Assembly: GCF_018860765.1 (NCBI RefSeq)
Contig: NZ_JAHKPV010000019.1
Coordinates: 248,001-312,000 of the forward strand
DNA length: 64,000 nucleotides
Direction: 5' to 3'
From: Marinobacter salexigens
GTDB taxonomy: Bacteria > Pseudomonadota > Gammaproteobacteria > Pseudomonadales > Oleiphilaceae
Made by a program: the position numbers and the translations under genes. The notes under the pieces were generated by a model. That model was not told where the DNA came from. It worked only from the letters and a program-made list of their open reading frames with translations, and did not search any database. Positions 38,273 through 46,468 of the stretch are shown in pieces (the stretch's first letter is position 1; every line of letters starts with the position of its first letter).

Positions 38273-40339
38273 ATGACCCCCAGCCGATTGAGCATTGCTA
38301 TTGCTTTAGTGTCTTCCACTACCACCTTCGCGGTACCAGCATTCTCGCAGCCAGCACAACTAAATGAACTCGTCGTCACGGCGAAAGGGTACGAGGCTGA
38401 CACTCTCGAAACAGCCAGCGCTCTAGAAAAACTGGCAGCTGATCAAGTAGCCGCAGCGGAAACCGCTGGTGACTTGTTTAGAGGAAAGCCTGGCCTTGCC
38501 GTTCAGGGCGACGGTGGCGCCTGGGGCGGTAATCCGGTAATACGTGGGTTAAAAAAAGAAAGCGTTGTTATGCTAGTAGACGGCGTACGACTTAATTCAG
38601 CCCAACCTCAAGGTGCCATTGCGTCTCTTGCGGCCATGAGTCTGTTGGATAGTGTTGAGGTAGTTAAAGGGCCTGGCTCTGTTCAGCATGGTACAGGAGC
38701 CCTTGGTGGCGCTATAAACCTGCGTACTCCGGAAGCGACATTTTCAGAGACTGAAGAGGTTCACGGCCGACTCTCTGGTAGCACGGGAACGGTAGACAGC
38801 AGTCTTGCTGGCAGAGCCCTAGTTAAACTCTCAAGCAAAGATCATGGTCTGGTTCTCGGGGCAGCCGTTAAAGATGTAGACGACTACGAAACCCCGGCCG
38901 GTAATGTCGATAAAAGCGGTTACCGCTCGGAGTCCCTTCTCGCCAAGTACGCCTATAGGCTCAGCGATGATCAAAAGCTGACCCTGAACCTGCAAAAACA
39001 TGAGGATCGCGATGTCTGGTACCCCGGCTCGGCAAAAACGGGTCCTGGCGGTAATGGCACACTCATAATTCACTCCCCCAAACAGACCAGAACCCTGACT
39101 GAGCTAGGCTACGAAGGCTCGATCGGGCCAGGAACACTGGAAGCCAGCATTTATCAACAGAATGTTGAACGGCAGATAAGAGCATTCTGGGACTTTAAAG
39201 ATAGAAATCAGGTGTGGAACGACGTGAGCTTTGATACCGATGGTGCAAAAGCGCAATACAGAATGCCCCTTGGCAATGCCCATCTGGTTACTGTTGGGCT
39301 GGAGGCCTGGGAGATGACGGCAGACCCCGCACGTTTTACCTACAACCCACCGATGTCGAATACAGCCATGTCCAACTCTCCATTTCGAGATGGAGAAATA
39401 CAAAGCCAAGGCGTGTTTGTTCAAGACGATATAGCAACAGGCAACTGGAATATTCAGTTCGGTGCCCGATATGACAAAGTTACAGGCGATGCCCGAGTAG
39501 TGGGCAACGGCCCGGGCGCGCGAACGACCGGCTTGGAAAGCAGTGCCGAAACCCTTTCCTGGTCAACCGGTGCTATCTACAACGTAAGCGCTATGGTCAA
39601 CCCCTTCATCTCAGTAGGGACAGCCTACCGAGCCCCAGATATGCGGGAGCGTTTTGAAGATGCATCCCGTGGCGACGGCTATTTCCACAAAGGGAACCCT
39701 CAACTCGATCCGGAAAAATCCACCAGTGCAGAGATTGGCCTCAAGGGGCGCGGTCGCTTCGGTGAGTATCAGCTTGCGGCATTTTATACCCGAATTGATG
39801 ACTACATCGCGGGCCGAGTAACGGGTGCCAACAACCCGGCCAACAACCTGCCGATAAAACAAACGGAAAACCTGGATGAAGTAACAATTTACGGGGCGGA
39901 AGTTGGTTTCATCACGCCTCTAGAAGCAATGAATGCCAAAGCTCCATCTATCGATATCGACGGCAGCCTCACCTGGCTTCGAGGTGAAAACAAACAGGAC
40001 AATGAGCAGTTATACCAAATGCCAGCGCCAGAATTGACCCTTGGCGTAGGCCAGCAATCCCGTCCGGGATTCAATTGGCATGGTCAGGTTCGTGCGGTAG
40101 CAGAACAGGATAGAACTGCAGATACTTTCTCCAACAATACAGAAACCTCAACGCCCGGCTATGCGACCGTGGATATAACGCTAGGATGGAACTTTGACTC
40201 AATAGGCGATATGAACAAGCTGAAGGTCACCTTAGAAGGCAACAATCTGTTGGACAAGCAGTATCGAGCACACCTAACTGATGGCGAAGTCCTGTCACCG
40301 GGCAGGGGTCTTATTGCAAGGCTTGAGAGCAGTTTTTAA
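38273..40339 (+). CDS. TonB-dependent outer-membrane receptor (probably iron or heme related)
   Basis: 688 residues from the ATG at 38273, preceded by GGAG at 5-6 bases. A signal peptide (cleavage near AFSQ) is followed by a TonB-box-like ELVVTAKG. The plug domain has GDLFRGKPGLAV, VIRGLKKESVVMLVDGVRLN and VEVVKGPGSVQHGTGALGGAIN. The 22-strand barrel ends in ARLESSF with a C-terminal Phe. Conserved barrel blocks include AYRAPDMRERFE and GNPQLDPEKSTSAEIGLKG, which occur in heme/hemoglobin and siderophore receptors. The upstream Fur-like sites argue for iron control. The ligand is not identifiable; the divergent ABC operon may carry the same compound across the inner membrane. Confidence 0.92.
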   Translation: MTPSRLSIAIALVSSTTTFAVPAFSQPAQLNELVVTAKGYEADTLETASALEKLAADQVAAAETAGDLFRGKPGLAVQGDGGAWGGNPVIRGLKKESVVMLVDGVRLNSAQPQGAIASLAAMSLLDSVEVVKGPGSVQHGTGALGGAINLRTPEATFSETEEVHGRLSGSTGTVDSSLAGRALVKLSSKDHGLVLGAAVKDVDDYETPAGNVDKSGYRSESLLAKYAYRLSDDQKLTLNLQKHEDRDVWYPGSAKTGPGGNGTLIIHSPKQTRTLTELGYEGSIGPGTLEASIYQQNVERQIRAFWDFKDRNQVWNDVSFDTDGAKAQYRMPLGNAHLVTVGLEAWEMTADPARFTYNPPMSNTAMSNSPFRDGEIQSQGVFVQDDIATGNWNIQFGARYDKVTGDARVVGNGPGARTTGLESSAETLSWSTGAIYNVSAMVNPFISVGTAYRAPDMRERFEDASRGDGYFHKGNPQLDPEKSTSAEIGLKGRGRFGEYQLAAFYTRIDDYIAGRVTGANNPANNLPIKQTENLDEVTIYGAEVGFITPLEAMNAKAPSIDIDGSLTWLRGENKQDNEQLYQMPAPELTLGVGQQSRPGFNWHGQVRAVAEQDRTADTFSNNTETSTPGYATVDITLGWNFDSIGDMNKLKVTLEGNNLLDKQYRAHLTDGEVLSPGRGLIARLESSF

Positions 40340-40354
40340 CTCAAGCAAATTAAA

Positions 40355-40375
40355 GGGCTCCGAAAGTTGGAGCCC
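40355..40375. terminator. hairpin between convergent TonB receptor and nrdG genes
   Basis: GGGCTCC and GGAGCCC form a perfect 7-bp stem with a 7-base loop. On the minus strand it is followed by TTTAATTT, which suits termination of nrdG; on the plus strand no T-run follows. Confidence 0.65.
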
Positions 40376-40379
40376 TGAA

Positions 40380-41084
40380 TCACGCCCGCACGTCAAACCC
40401 CTCTGACTTAGCTGCCAACGAATTCCGGAGTTCTTCGATATCAGGTGTTGAGATATAACTTTCCCCTAACGTTGGATTTAGCATTTGTGCAGTACGGGCC
40501 ACTTGTACTGAGAACCGCCTTACTCCCCTGTTTGCCAATTGTTCGCTGATTTCCAACACCTGCTCAAAACTGTGTAGAGCGCTGTGCCACGTCATTCGGC
40601 ATTCAAAACTGACTCCTGAGCGCTTCAATTCATCAATGGCGGCCCAACTATCTTCACCCGAGCGGCTACAGGTAGTTACGGGTTGGTACCCTGAAGGCAA
40701 CGCTTTGATATCCAGACCGACCCAATCTAGCCATGGTAATAACGGGCGGAGCGATTTTAGACTGGGCGCCCCCGTGTGAAGCCCGTTTCGAAACCCCATA
40801 TCCCGGGTTTGCTGAAGAGCGGGTAACAGTGCTTTCTGAATCGTGGGCTCTCCCCCGCTGAATACCACGGCATCTAGCAACCCTTTGCGCCGCTTTAAGT
40901 GGCTACAAACCCTTTGCCATGTAGGTGCGCCATCCACCGGCTTTAACGGAATGAGGTGCGGGTTGTGGCAATAATGGCAACGCCAGGGACAACCCTGTAG
41001 AAACAGGGTTGTCGCCAGATGTTGCGGATAATCAACGGTAGAAAAGGCTGTCATACCGCCTATTACCAAGTTATCCGCAAGCAT
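40380..41084 (-). CDS. nrdG: anaerobic ribonucleotide reductase activating protein NrdG
   Basis: 234 residues from the ATG at 41084, with GGGAG 7 bases upstream. The radical-SAM cysteines are in QGCPWRCHYCHNP (CxxxCxxC, near residues 32-40), and FSGGEPTIQ is the SAM-binding glycine block. NrdG uses a 4Fe-4S cluster and S-adenosylmethionine to place the glycyl radical on class III reductase. The gene follows the separate glycyl-radical peptide by one base (TGATATG), so the two are tightly co-translated. An in-frame extension up to 41237 exists but has no support. Confidence 0.95.
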   Translation of the reverse strand: MLADNLVIGGMTAFSTVDYPQHLATTLFLQGCPWRCHYCHNPHLIPLKPVDGAPTWQRVCSHLKRRKGLLDAVVFSGGEPTIQKALLPALQQTRDMGFRNGLHTGAPSLKSLRPLLPWLDWVGLDIKALPSGYQPVTTCSRSGEDSWAAIDELKRSGVSFECRMTWHSALHSFEQVLEISEQLANRGVRRFSVQVARTAQMLNPTLGESYISTPDIEELRNSLAAKSEGFDVRA

Positions 41085-41085
41085 A

Positions 41086-41232
41086 TCAACGCTCCCTAAA
41101 ATGAATACGTTCGTGGTGCTCTGATTGCTTGCCTTTGTTAAAGGCAGAAACAGGGCGGTGGTAGCCCATAACCCGCGTCCATACTTCACAGCGTTGGCGT
41201 TGATTCTCGTTGGGTAGCTTCTGGTTTTCCAT
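41086..41232 (-). CDS. separate glycyl-radical domain peptide of anaerobic ribonucleotide reductase (split NrdD tail)
   Basis: 48 residues, too short for most gene callers. The core CEVWTRVMGYHRPVSAFNKG matches the C-terminal glycyl-radical loop of class III reductases (RVxGYxRPVxxxNxGK), with the radical Gly at about residue 23 and KQSEHHERIHF after it. AAAGGAG lies 5 bases before the ATG, a stronger site than those of its neighbours. The main NrdD chain (41325-43076) ends right after its zinc site and lacks this motif, so the radical-bearing tail is a separate polypeptide in a different frame. This parallels the stand-alone glycyl-radical protein YfiD/GrcA for pyruvate formate-lyase. Whether relatives share the split arrangement needs a database search. 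Confidence 0.88.
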   Translation of the reverse strand: MENQKLPNENQRQRCEVWTRVMGYHRPVSAFNKGKQSEHHERIHFRER

Positions 41233-41266
41233 AACATCTCCTTTACATTTACTTCTCTGGGAAATT

Positions 41267-41320
41267 CGGTAGGTTGCTTTGCTCGTAGCGACCCACCGTC
41301 TATACCGGAGCGGTGCTCCG
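41267..41320. repeat. two hairpins in the gap between nrdD and the glycyl-radical ORF
   Basis: The first, CGGAGC-GGT-GCTCCG (41306-41320), sits 4 bases after the nrdD TGA. The second, CGGTAGGTTGC with GCGACCCACCG (41267-41298), is an 11-bp imperfect stem of the short REP-like 'GGTGGGT...ACCCACC' kind found between genes in many bacteria. They may adjust mRNA stability or the relative amounts of the two polypeptides. Confidence 0.6.
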
Positions 41321-41324
41321 AAAT

Positions 41325-43076
41325 TCAGGCAATAGCTGCAGCAGCCATTTGCGTATTCTGGCCCGCCATCAGCAACTCATCACATTTGGGACAGAACTCG
41401 TGCTCGCCGTTGAGATAGCCATGCACAGGGCAAATGGAGAATGTGGGCGTTACCGTGATATACGGCAGTCGATAATTTTCCAAGACACGCCGAACAAACC
41501 GGCCACAGGTGGCCGCATCACTGATACGTTCGCGCATATAGAGGTGTAAAACCGTGCCGCCGGTGTAGCGTGTTTGCAGCTCATCCTGCAGGTTCAGCGC
41601 TTCAAACGGGTCATCAGTAAAACCTACGGGCAGTTGACTGGAATTGGTGTAATAAGGTGCATCATGCGTTCCCGCCTGCAGAATGTTCGGAAAGCGTTTT
41701 TGGTCTTCCTTGGCAAAGCGATAGGTGGTGCCTTCTGCCGGGGTTGCTTCAAGGTTGTAAAGGTTGCCGGTCTGTTCTTGAAACTCCTTCATTCGATCCC
41801 GAACGTGATCCAACAATTCCAGCGCAAACTCTCTGCCCCACTCGGTAGCAATGTCCTCGCGGTCGCCTGAATAATTTCGAATCATTTCGTTTAGACCATT
41901 CACCCCAATGGTAGAAAAATGGTTTCGCAGGGTACCTAAATAACGTTGGCTATATGGCAGCAGTCCCTCGGACATGTGTTGGCTTATTGTCTCGCGCTTT
42001 GTTTCCAAACTCTCCCGAGCCAATGCCATCAGTTCATCTAGTCGGGCATATAACGCCTGCTTACGGCCTTTGTATAAATACCCCAGACGGGCACAATTAA
42101 TCGTTACCACACCAAGAGAGCCGGTTTGTTCTGCAGAGCCGAACAAGCCATTGCCGCGTTTTAGCAGTTCTCTCAGGTCCAGTTGTAAACGGCAACACAT
42201 GGATCGCACCATGCTGGGCTCCAGGTCTGAATTGAGGAAATTTTGAAAGTAAGGCAGGCCATACCGCGCTGTCATTTCAAACAGGCGCTGGGCATTTTCA
42301 GATTCCCAGTCAAATTCCCGGGTAATGTTGTAGGTAGGAATCGGGAAAGTGAATACCCGGTTTTTACTGTCTCCAGCAGCCATCACCTCAATGTAGGCTC
42401 GGTTGATCAGATCCATTTCTAACTGCAGATCACCGTAGCTAAAAGGCATCTCTTCACCGGCAATGACCGGTATCTGTTCTCGTAGATCCTCCGGGCAAAC
42501 CCAATCAAAGGTGATGTTGGTAAAGGGCGTTTGGGTGCCCCAGCGTGAAGGCACGTTGAGGTTGTAAACAAACTCTTGGATGCACTGGCGTACTGTTTCG
42601 TAATCCAGATTATCCTTGCGGATAAAAGGTGCCAAGTAGGTATCGAAAGAGCTGAAGGCTTGAGCTCCGGCCCATTCGTTTTGCAGCGTACCCAAGAAGT
42701 TTACCATCTGGCCGATGGCGCTCGATAAGTGCTTCGGGGGTGCTGACTCCACCTTACCGGGCACGCCGTTAAGGCCTTCATGCAATAAGGTACGCAGCGA
42801 CCAGCCAGCACAGTAGCCACTCAACATATCTAGATCGTGTATATGAAGGTCTGCCTCACGGTGCGCCTGTCCGATGGTTTGTGTATAGACATCATTAAGC
42901 CAATAGTTGGCGATGACTTTTCCGGCAGTGTTCAGAATCAGGCCACCCAGAGAGTAGCCCTGATTAGCATTGGCATTGACTCGCCAATCGCTTCGCTGAA
43001 GATATTCGCTGACGGTTGCCGAGATATCCAGTAACGAAGGTTCAACTGGCTCGGGAATTGCGGGGAAAGCTGGCAT
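41325..43076 (-). CDS. nrdD: anaerobic (class III) ribonucleoside-triphosphate reductase NrdD, large part without glycyl-radical tail
   Basis: 583 residues. It reduces ribonucleotides by radical chemistry under anoxia. There is no N-terminal ATP-cone; the chain starts near the catalytic barrel (WRVNANANQGYSLGGLILN). HREADLHIHDLDMLSGYCAGWSLR, the loop with SMCCRLQLDL and TGSLGVVTINCARLGYL belong to the 10-strand barrel. The C terminus has the zinc site CPVHGYLNGEHEFCPKC and then stops (TGA at 41325) before the expected RVxGY radical loop, which is found in the next ORF. Translation is from the ATG at 43076 with AGGAG 8 bases upstream, inside a hairpin that can hide it. Regulation includes a cobalamin riboswitch, NrdR-like boxes and a clear promoter. 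Confidence 0.95.
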   Translation of the reverse strand: MPAFPAIPEPVEPSLLDISATVSEYLQRSDWRVNANANQGYSLGGLILNTAGKVIANYWLNDVYTQTIGQAHREADLHIHDLDMLSGYCAGWSLRTLLHEGLNGVPGKVESAPPKHLSSAIGQMVNFLGTLQNEWAGAQAFSSFDTYLAPFIRKDNLDYETVRQCIQEFVYNLNVPSRWGTQTPFTNITFDWVCPEDLREQIPVIAGEEMPFSYGDLQLEMDLINRAYIEVMAAGDSKNRVFTFPIPTYNITREFDWESENAQRLFEMTARYGLPYFQNFLNSDLEPSMVRSMCCRLQLDLRELLKRGNGLFGSAEQTGSLGVVTINCARLGYLYKGRKQALYARLDELMALARESLETKRETISQHMSEGLLPYSQRYLGTLRNHFSTIGVNGLNEMIRNYSGDREDIATEWGREFALELLDHVRDRMKEFQEQTGNLYNLEATPAEGTTYRFAKEDQKRFPNILQAGTHDAPYYTNSSQLPVGFTDDPFEALNLQDELQTRYTGGTVLHLYMRERISDAATCGRFVRRVLENYRLPYITVTPTFSICPVHGYLNGEHEFCPKCDELLMAGQNTQMAAAAIA

Positions 43077-43083
43077 GTTACGA

Positions 43084-43127
43084 CTCCTGGTATCGCGTCA
43101 GGTATATTCCCTTCGCATACACAGGAG
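43084..43127 (-). promoter_or_regulatory. ribosome-binding-site-sequestering hairpin before nrdD
   Basis: On the transcript CTCCTG(U)GUAU pairs with AUACCAGGAG: 10 base pairs with one bulge. The right arm contains the nrdD Shine-Dalgarno AGGAG. It is the likely expression platform of the upstream cobalamin riboswitch, acting on translation. Confidence 0.75.
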
Positions 43128-43204
43128 GCCGTTCACATAGGGTTATCCAACGGATAGTTGCCCCGTGCAATTTGCCAACTGTTTACCCTGAGTCGCGAAG
43201 GTGC

Positions 43205-43378
43205 AGTGTTGAGTGTCTTGGCTGGTCTTCGGACTCAGGGGCGTGAACCTTTCGGCTCTGCCTTACGTGGCGACTTCCCGGTTCCCACCAGTGTCGTCAT
43301 TGCTACGTTTGTTCCCCAATACCGCTGCGCGTCAGCTCCGGAGTCTCACCGGATTCCCCACTACAAAACACAACATAT
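43205..43378 (-). ncRNA. cobalamin (adenosylcobalamin) riboswitch upstream of nrdD
   Basis: Read on the minus strand, the conserved core elements occur in the right order: GGGGAATCCGGTG, then AGACTCCGGAGCTGACGCGCA, CACTGG with ACCGGGAAG, and the 3' box GAGTCCGAAGACCAGCC. The outer stem can form between TGTTGTGTT (5') and CAACAC (3'). Length (about 175 nt) and spacing fit the B12 element. It starts about 16 nt after the predicted transcription start and ends about 130 nt before nrdD. B12 binding should repress the B12-independent class III enzyme. Boundaries are approximate. Confidence 0.93.
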
Positions 43379-43414
43379 AGTGGAAAGCCAAGACAAAACC
43401 ACTATATACGCCAA
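43368..43414 (-). promoter_or_regulatory. pair of NrdR-like boxes at the nrdD promoter
   Basis: Box 1 (43368-43383), read on the minus strand, is CCACTATATGTTGTGT, matching the NrdR consensus acaCwAtATaTwGtgt at 14 of 16 positions. Box 2 (43399-43414), TTGGCGTATATAGTGG, matches well only in its right half. They are separated by 15 bp (31 bp centre to centre), the spacing known for NrdR box pairs, and box 2 overlaps the -10 region. Confidence 0.65.
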
Positions 43415-43429
43415 AACTATAAGTCGCAA
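43401..43429 (-). promoter_or_regulatory. sigma-70 type promoter of nrdD
   Basis: On the minus strand -35 TTGCGA (43429-43424) and -10 TATAGT (43406-43401) are separated by 17 bp. The predicted start, near 43394, lies just upstream of the riboswitch. Confidence 0.7.
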
Positions 43430-43527
43430 TAGAAATATATGATTAGCACCTTAAGATAGTTTTTGGGCTTGACCCAGCAACACAAATACACTGCCACAGG
43501 ATCTCGCGAATTGAGGCTGTACAGGTA

Positions 43528-43905
43528 ATGAATATTCTGATTTTGACGGTATTTTCGCTGATATCCTGCACGGCTTCCGCTGAAGTGGCCGACAAGATTC
43601 AGAGCTATCAAGGCATGTGGTTTTCGGCACTGCTTCTCGCAGCGCTTTTGGGCGGGCTTAGCTATCTTAGGCCACTGTTTCTAATACCAGCTGTCGCTAC
43701 TTTCTTATTTTTCGCTTACGGCTATTACGACATAGCGTCGGATCATACTATTCGACAGCTGGTACTCGCTGAAATGGGGGCAAACTACTTCATTCTTGGT
43801 TATTTCTCTTCCTTCACCCTGTTGGCTACCGCAGTCTTTGGCGCTGTTTTTTCTAGACTCCGCAATAAGCACGCACCCAAAACGCAGAGTTCTAACGAAG
43901 AATAA
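43528..43905 (+). CDS. small integral membrane protein, function unknown
   Basis: 125 residues. A signal-like first hydrophobic segment (MNILILTVFSLISCTASAEVA) is followed by three clear membrane spans (about 33-50, 54-70 and 90-112) and a charged tail. I recognise no family. A Cys in LISCTAS resembles a weak lipobox, but the spacing of charges before it is poor. It faces away from nrdD and could share its upstream region. The stop overlaps that of the convergent universal stress gene by 14 bases. Confidence 0.65.
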   Translation: MNILILTVFSLISCTASAEVADKIQSYQGMWFSALLLAALLGGLSYLRPLFLIPAVATFLFFAYGYYDIASDHTIRQLVLAEMGANYFILGYFSSFTLLATAVFGAVFSRLRNKHAPKTQSSNEE

Positions 43906-44785
43906 CCAGCGGCTTCTCCGCTGTTCTCAGCATGTTTGTAGTCGTGCTGCCAACAAAGAACTGGCGAATACGGGAGTGGCCGTAGGCACCCATAACGGTG
44001 ATATCGATACCGTTCTTTTCCTGATAGCTGTGTAGAGCCTGCTCCACATCGCCGGCCAGAATGGTCAGGGTGATATCCGCATCAAGCGGCGCCAGCATCA
44101 GCTTAGCCTTCTCCAACTGGCCCCAATGCTCTTTCGTGTCTGATCCGACCATCACTAGGTGTAAGGGCATGCCTTTGAGTACTGGGCTGCCAGCCAACAG
44201 CTCTACGCCTCTAAACGCTGTGGCACTGCCATCGAACGCGAGCATGGCCGTGCGCGGTGTTGAAAACTCGTCTGGCACCAGCAGAATCGGCCTATGTACA
44301 CTGCGGATTACGGTTTCGAGCTGGCTGCCAACGCGAGCCTCCCGATCCGAACTGCTTTCGCCGTGCAAGCCCATGACAACTAGCCGCGTTTCATCTTCAA
44401 TGGCCAGCAAAGATTCGGTCAAGTCACCATGGCGTTGGCGCTTTTTGATCTCGCCAAGACCGGCACCCTGCAACCTGTGGACGGCTTCGTCCAACATGTG
44501 GTTACCGTGTTCCAACGCCAGTTTGGCCCGCTTACGATCCAGCTGCGCCAGCTCATCGAGCAGGTGCTCACGACTACCCAAGCCAATATTACCGGCAAGA
44601 TCTGGCTCTGACGGATAACGCTCTTCGTCAAGTACATGCAGAAGCGTTAGCGGCGACCCCATATGCTTGCTGGCCCAAGCTGCATAGTCACATACGGCTG
44701 GCGCAGCGCGGGAACCGTCCACACAAGCCACAACCTGCAACGCATCCTGCTCGCTTGCTTGAGAATTTCCGTTTGTATCTTGCAT
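43892..44785 (-). CDS. tandem universal stress protein (UspA family)
   Basis: 297 residues with two Usp domains (about 15-155 and 165-297). The second keeps the ATP-binding loop GAYGHSRIRQFFVGSTT; the first has GLHGESSSDREARVGSQLE. Usp proteins respond to stress and energy state. It starts 1 bp after the SulP transporter stop and should be co-transcribed with it. Usp proteins often regulate an adjacent transporter. Confidence 0.92.
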   Translation of the reverse strand: MQDTNGNSQASEQDALQVVACVDGSRAAPAVCDYAAWASKHMGSPLTLLHVLDEERYPSEPDLAGNIGLGSREHLLDELAQLDRKRAKLALEHGNHMLDEAVHRLQGAGLGEIKKRQRHGDLTESLLAIEDETRLVVMGLHGESSSDREARVGSQLETVIRSVHRPILLVPDEFSTPRTAMLAFDGSATAFRGVELLAGSPVLKGMPLHLVMVGSDTKEHWGQLEKAKLMLAPLDADITLTILAGDVEQALHSYQEKNGIDITVMGAYGHSRIRQFFVGSTTTNMLRTAEKPLVILR

Positions 44786-44786
44786 A

Positions 44787-46274
44787 TTAATGGCCCATCA
44801 GCTGATCAATGCCTTCCGGCTTATCGTGCACACCAAAACGGTCTACGATGGTAGCGCTGGCTTCGTTCATGCCAATCACTTCCACCTCGGCGCCGTCTCG
44901 ACGGAACTTGATGACGACTTTGTCGAGCGCGCCCACAGAAGTAATGTCCCAGAAATGGGCCCGGCTCACATCAATGACCACTTTATCGACCACTTCGCGG
45001 AAATCAAAGGCTGCAAGAAATTTTTCCGATGAACTGAAAAATACCTGACCCATAACCTTATAGGTGCGAGTGCCCGATTCTTCATCCAGAGTGGACTGCA
45101 CTTCCATAAAGTGCCCGATTTTGTTGGCGAAAAACAGAGCCGCGAGCAACACACCGGCAAACACGCCCAGCGCCAGATTGTGGGTGACAACCACTACGCA
45201 CACGGTGACCAGCATGACAATATTTGTGGAGAGAGGGTGAGTCTTCAAGTTGCGAATGGACTCCCAGGAGAAGGTACCGATAGACACCATGATCATGACT
45301 GCAACCAAAGCAGCCATGGGAATTTGCACCAATATGTCGTCCAGCACCACAATCATCACCATCAGGAACACGCCCGCGGTAAACGTAGAAAGCCGACCTC
45401 GCCCCCCAGATTTTACGTTGATAACAGATTGCCCAATCATCGCGCAGCCAGCCATACCACCGAACAGACCGGAGCCTATGTTGGCAATGCCCTGCCCTCG
45501 GCATTCGCGGTTGCGGTCACTTTCCGTATCGGTTAGGTCATCCACAATGGTCGCAGTCATCATGGACTCCAGTAAGCCCACCACGGCCAGTGGAATAGAA
45601 TACGGCAAGATAATCATCAGGGTTTCAAGGTTCAGCGGTACGTCAGGCCAGAGGAATATGGGCAGGGTATCGGGCAGCTCGCCCATGTCACCCACCGTGC
45701 GCACGTCTATATTGAACAACACCGCAACAATGGTCAGCGCCACAATGCAAATCAGTGGGGAGGGCAGCAGTTTTCCCAGCACCGGCACATAGGGAAACAG
45801 GTAAATAATACCCAGCCCTGCCGCTGTCATGGCGTACACATGCCAGGTTACATTTGTTAGTTCGGGCAACTGCGCCATAAAGATTAGGATAGCCAGAGCA
45901 TTCACAAATCCGGTAACCACCGAGCGGGATACAAACCGCATTAGGCTGCCCAGCTTCAGCCAACCGGCCAGAATTTGGATTACACCGGTTAACAGGGTTG
46001 CCGCCATCAGGTATTCGAGGCCATGTTCCTTAACCAGCGTTACCATCAGCAACGCCATAGCACCGGTTGCCGCCGAGATCATGCCGGGGCGGCCACCCAC
46101 AAAGGCAATGATCACGGCAATACAAAACGAGGCGTATAGCCCTACTTTGGGATCGACGCCTGCGATGATCGAAAAAGCAATTGCTTCCGGAATCAACGCA
46201 AGCGCAACCACGATCCCGGCGAGCAAATCGCCCTTAATATTGGAAAACCATTCGGTTTTCATTGTATTTAACAT
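44787..46274 (-). CDS. SulP-family anion transporter (bicarbonate/sulfate type)
   Basis: 495 residues with about 10-12 membrane spans in the SLC26/SulP fold ([21 protein letters not shown] at the start, [17 protein letters not shown] later). A C-terminal STAS-like domain follows ([23 protein letters not shown]). Members import bicarbonate (BicA), sulfate or other anions with Na+ or H+. No sulfur genes are nearby. It is paired with a downstream Usp gene. The start may be 46274 or the ATG at 46262; neither has a strong ribosome binding site. Confidence 0.9.
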   Translation of the reverse strand: MLNTMKTEWFSNIKGDLLAGIVVALALIPEAIAFSIIAGVDPKVGLYASFCIAVIIAFVGGRPGMISAATGAMALLMVTLVKEHGLEYLMAATLLTGVIQILAGWLKLGSLMRFVSRSVVTGFVNALAILIFMAQLPELTNVTWHVYAMTAAGLGIIYLFPYVPVLGKLLPSPLICIVALTIVAVLFNIDVRTVGDMGELPDTLPIFLWPDVPLNLETLMIILPYSIPLAVVGLLESMMTATIVDDLTDTESDRNRECRGQGIANIGSGLFGGMAGCAMIGQSVINVKSGGRGRLSTFTAGVFLMVMIVVLDDILVQIPMAALVAVMIMVSIGTFSWESIRNLKTHPLSTNIVMLVTVCVVVVTHNLALGVFAGVLLAALFFANKIGHFMEVQSTLDEESGTRTYKVMGQVFFSSSEKFLAAFDFREVVDKVVIDVSRAHFWDITSVGALDKVVIKFRRDGAEVEVIGMNEASATIVDRFGVHDKPEGIDQLMGH

Positions 46275-46468
46275 AGCTTTGAGTACCCGGGTGGCAGCGC
46301 TGTTTAATGAAGATAGGATTGCCGTTGCTTGAATTGCGGATTACGGCAAAATAAAGGGCGCGAATTCTATCAAAATACGGGTTCCGGCGTAAGGGCGCCT
46401 GTCCCCCAAGCCTTGCAGGCTGCTATTATCCCGGCAATACCTACACTCGGAAGGAGTTACATTCGTTC

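Noticed and set aside
38240..40339. Vitamin B12 receptor BtuB because a cobalamin riboswitch lies nearby
   Set aside because: The riboswitch is 3 kb away and on the opposite strand, in front of nrdD. The receptor has Fur-like sites and no B12 element.
41306..41327. Selenocysteine readthrough of the nrdD TGA, with the following hairpin as a SECIS element
   Set aside because: Readthrough would continue in the nrdG frame without any glycyl-radical motif. The motif lies in another frame with its own strong ribosome binding site, and the residues around the TGA (Ala-rich tail) are not conserved redox positions.
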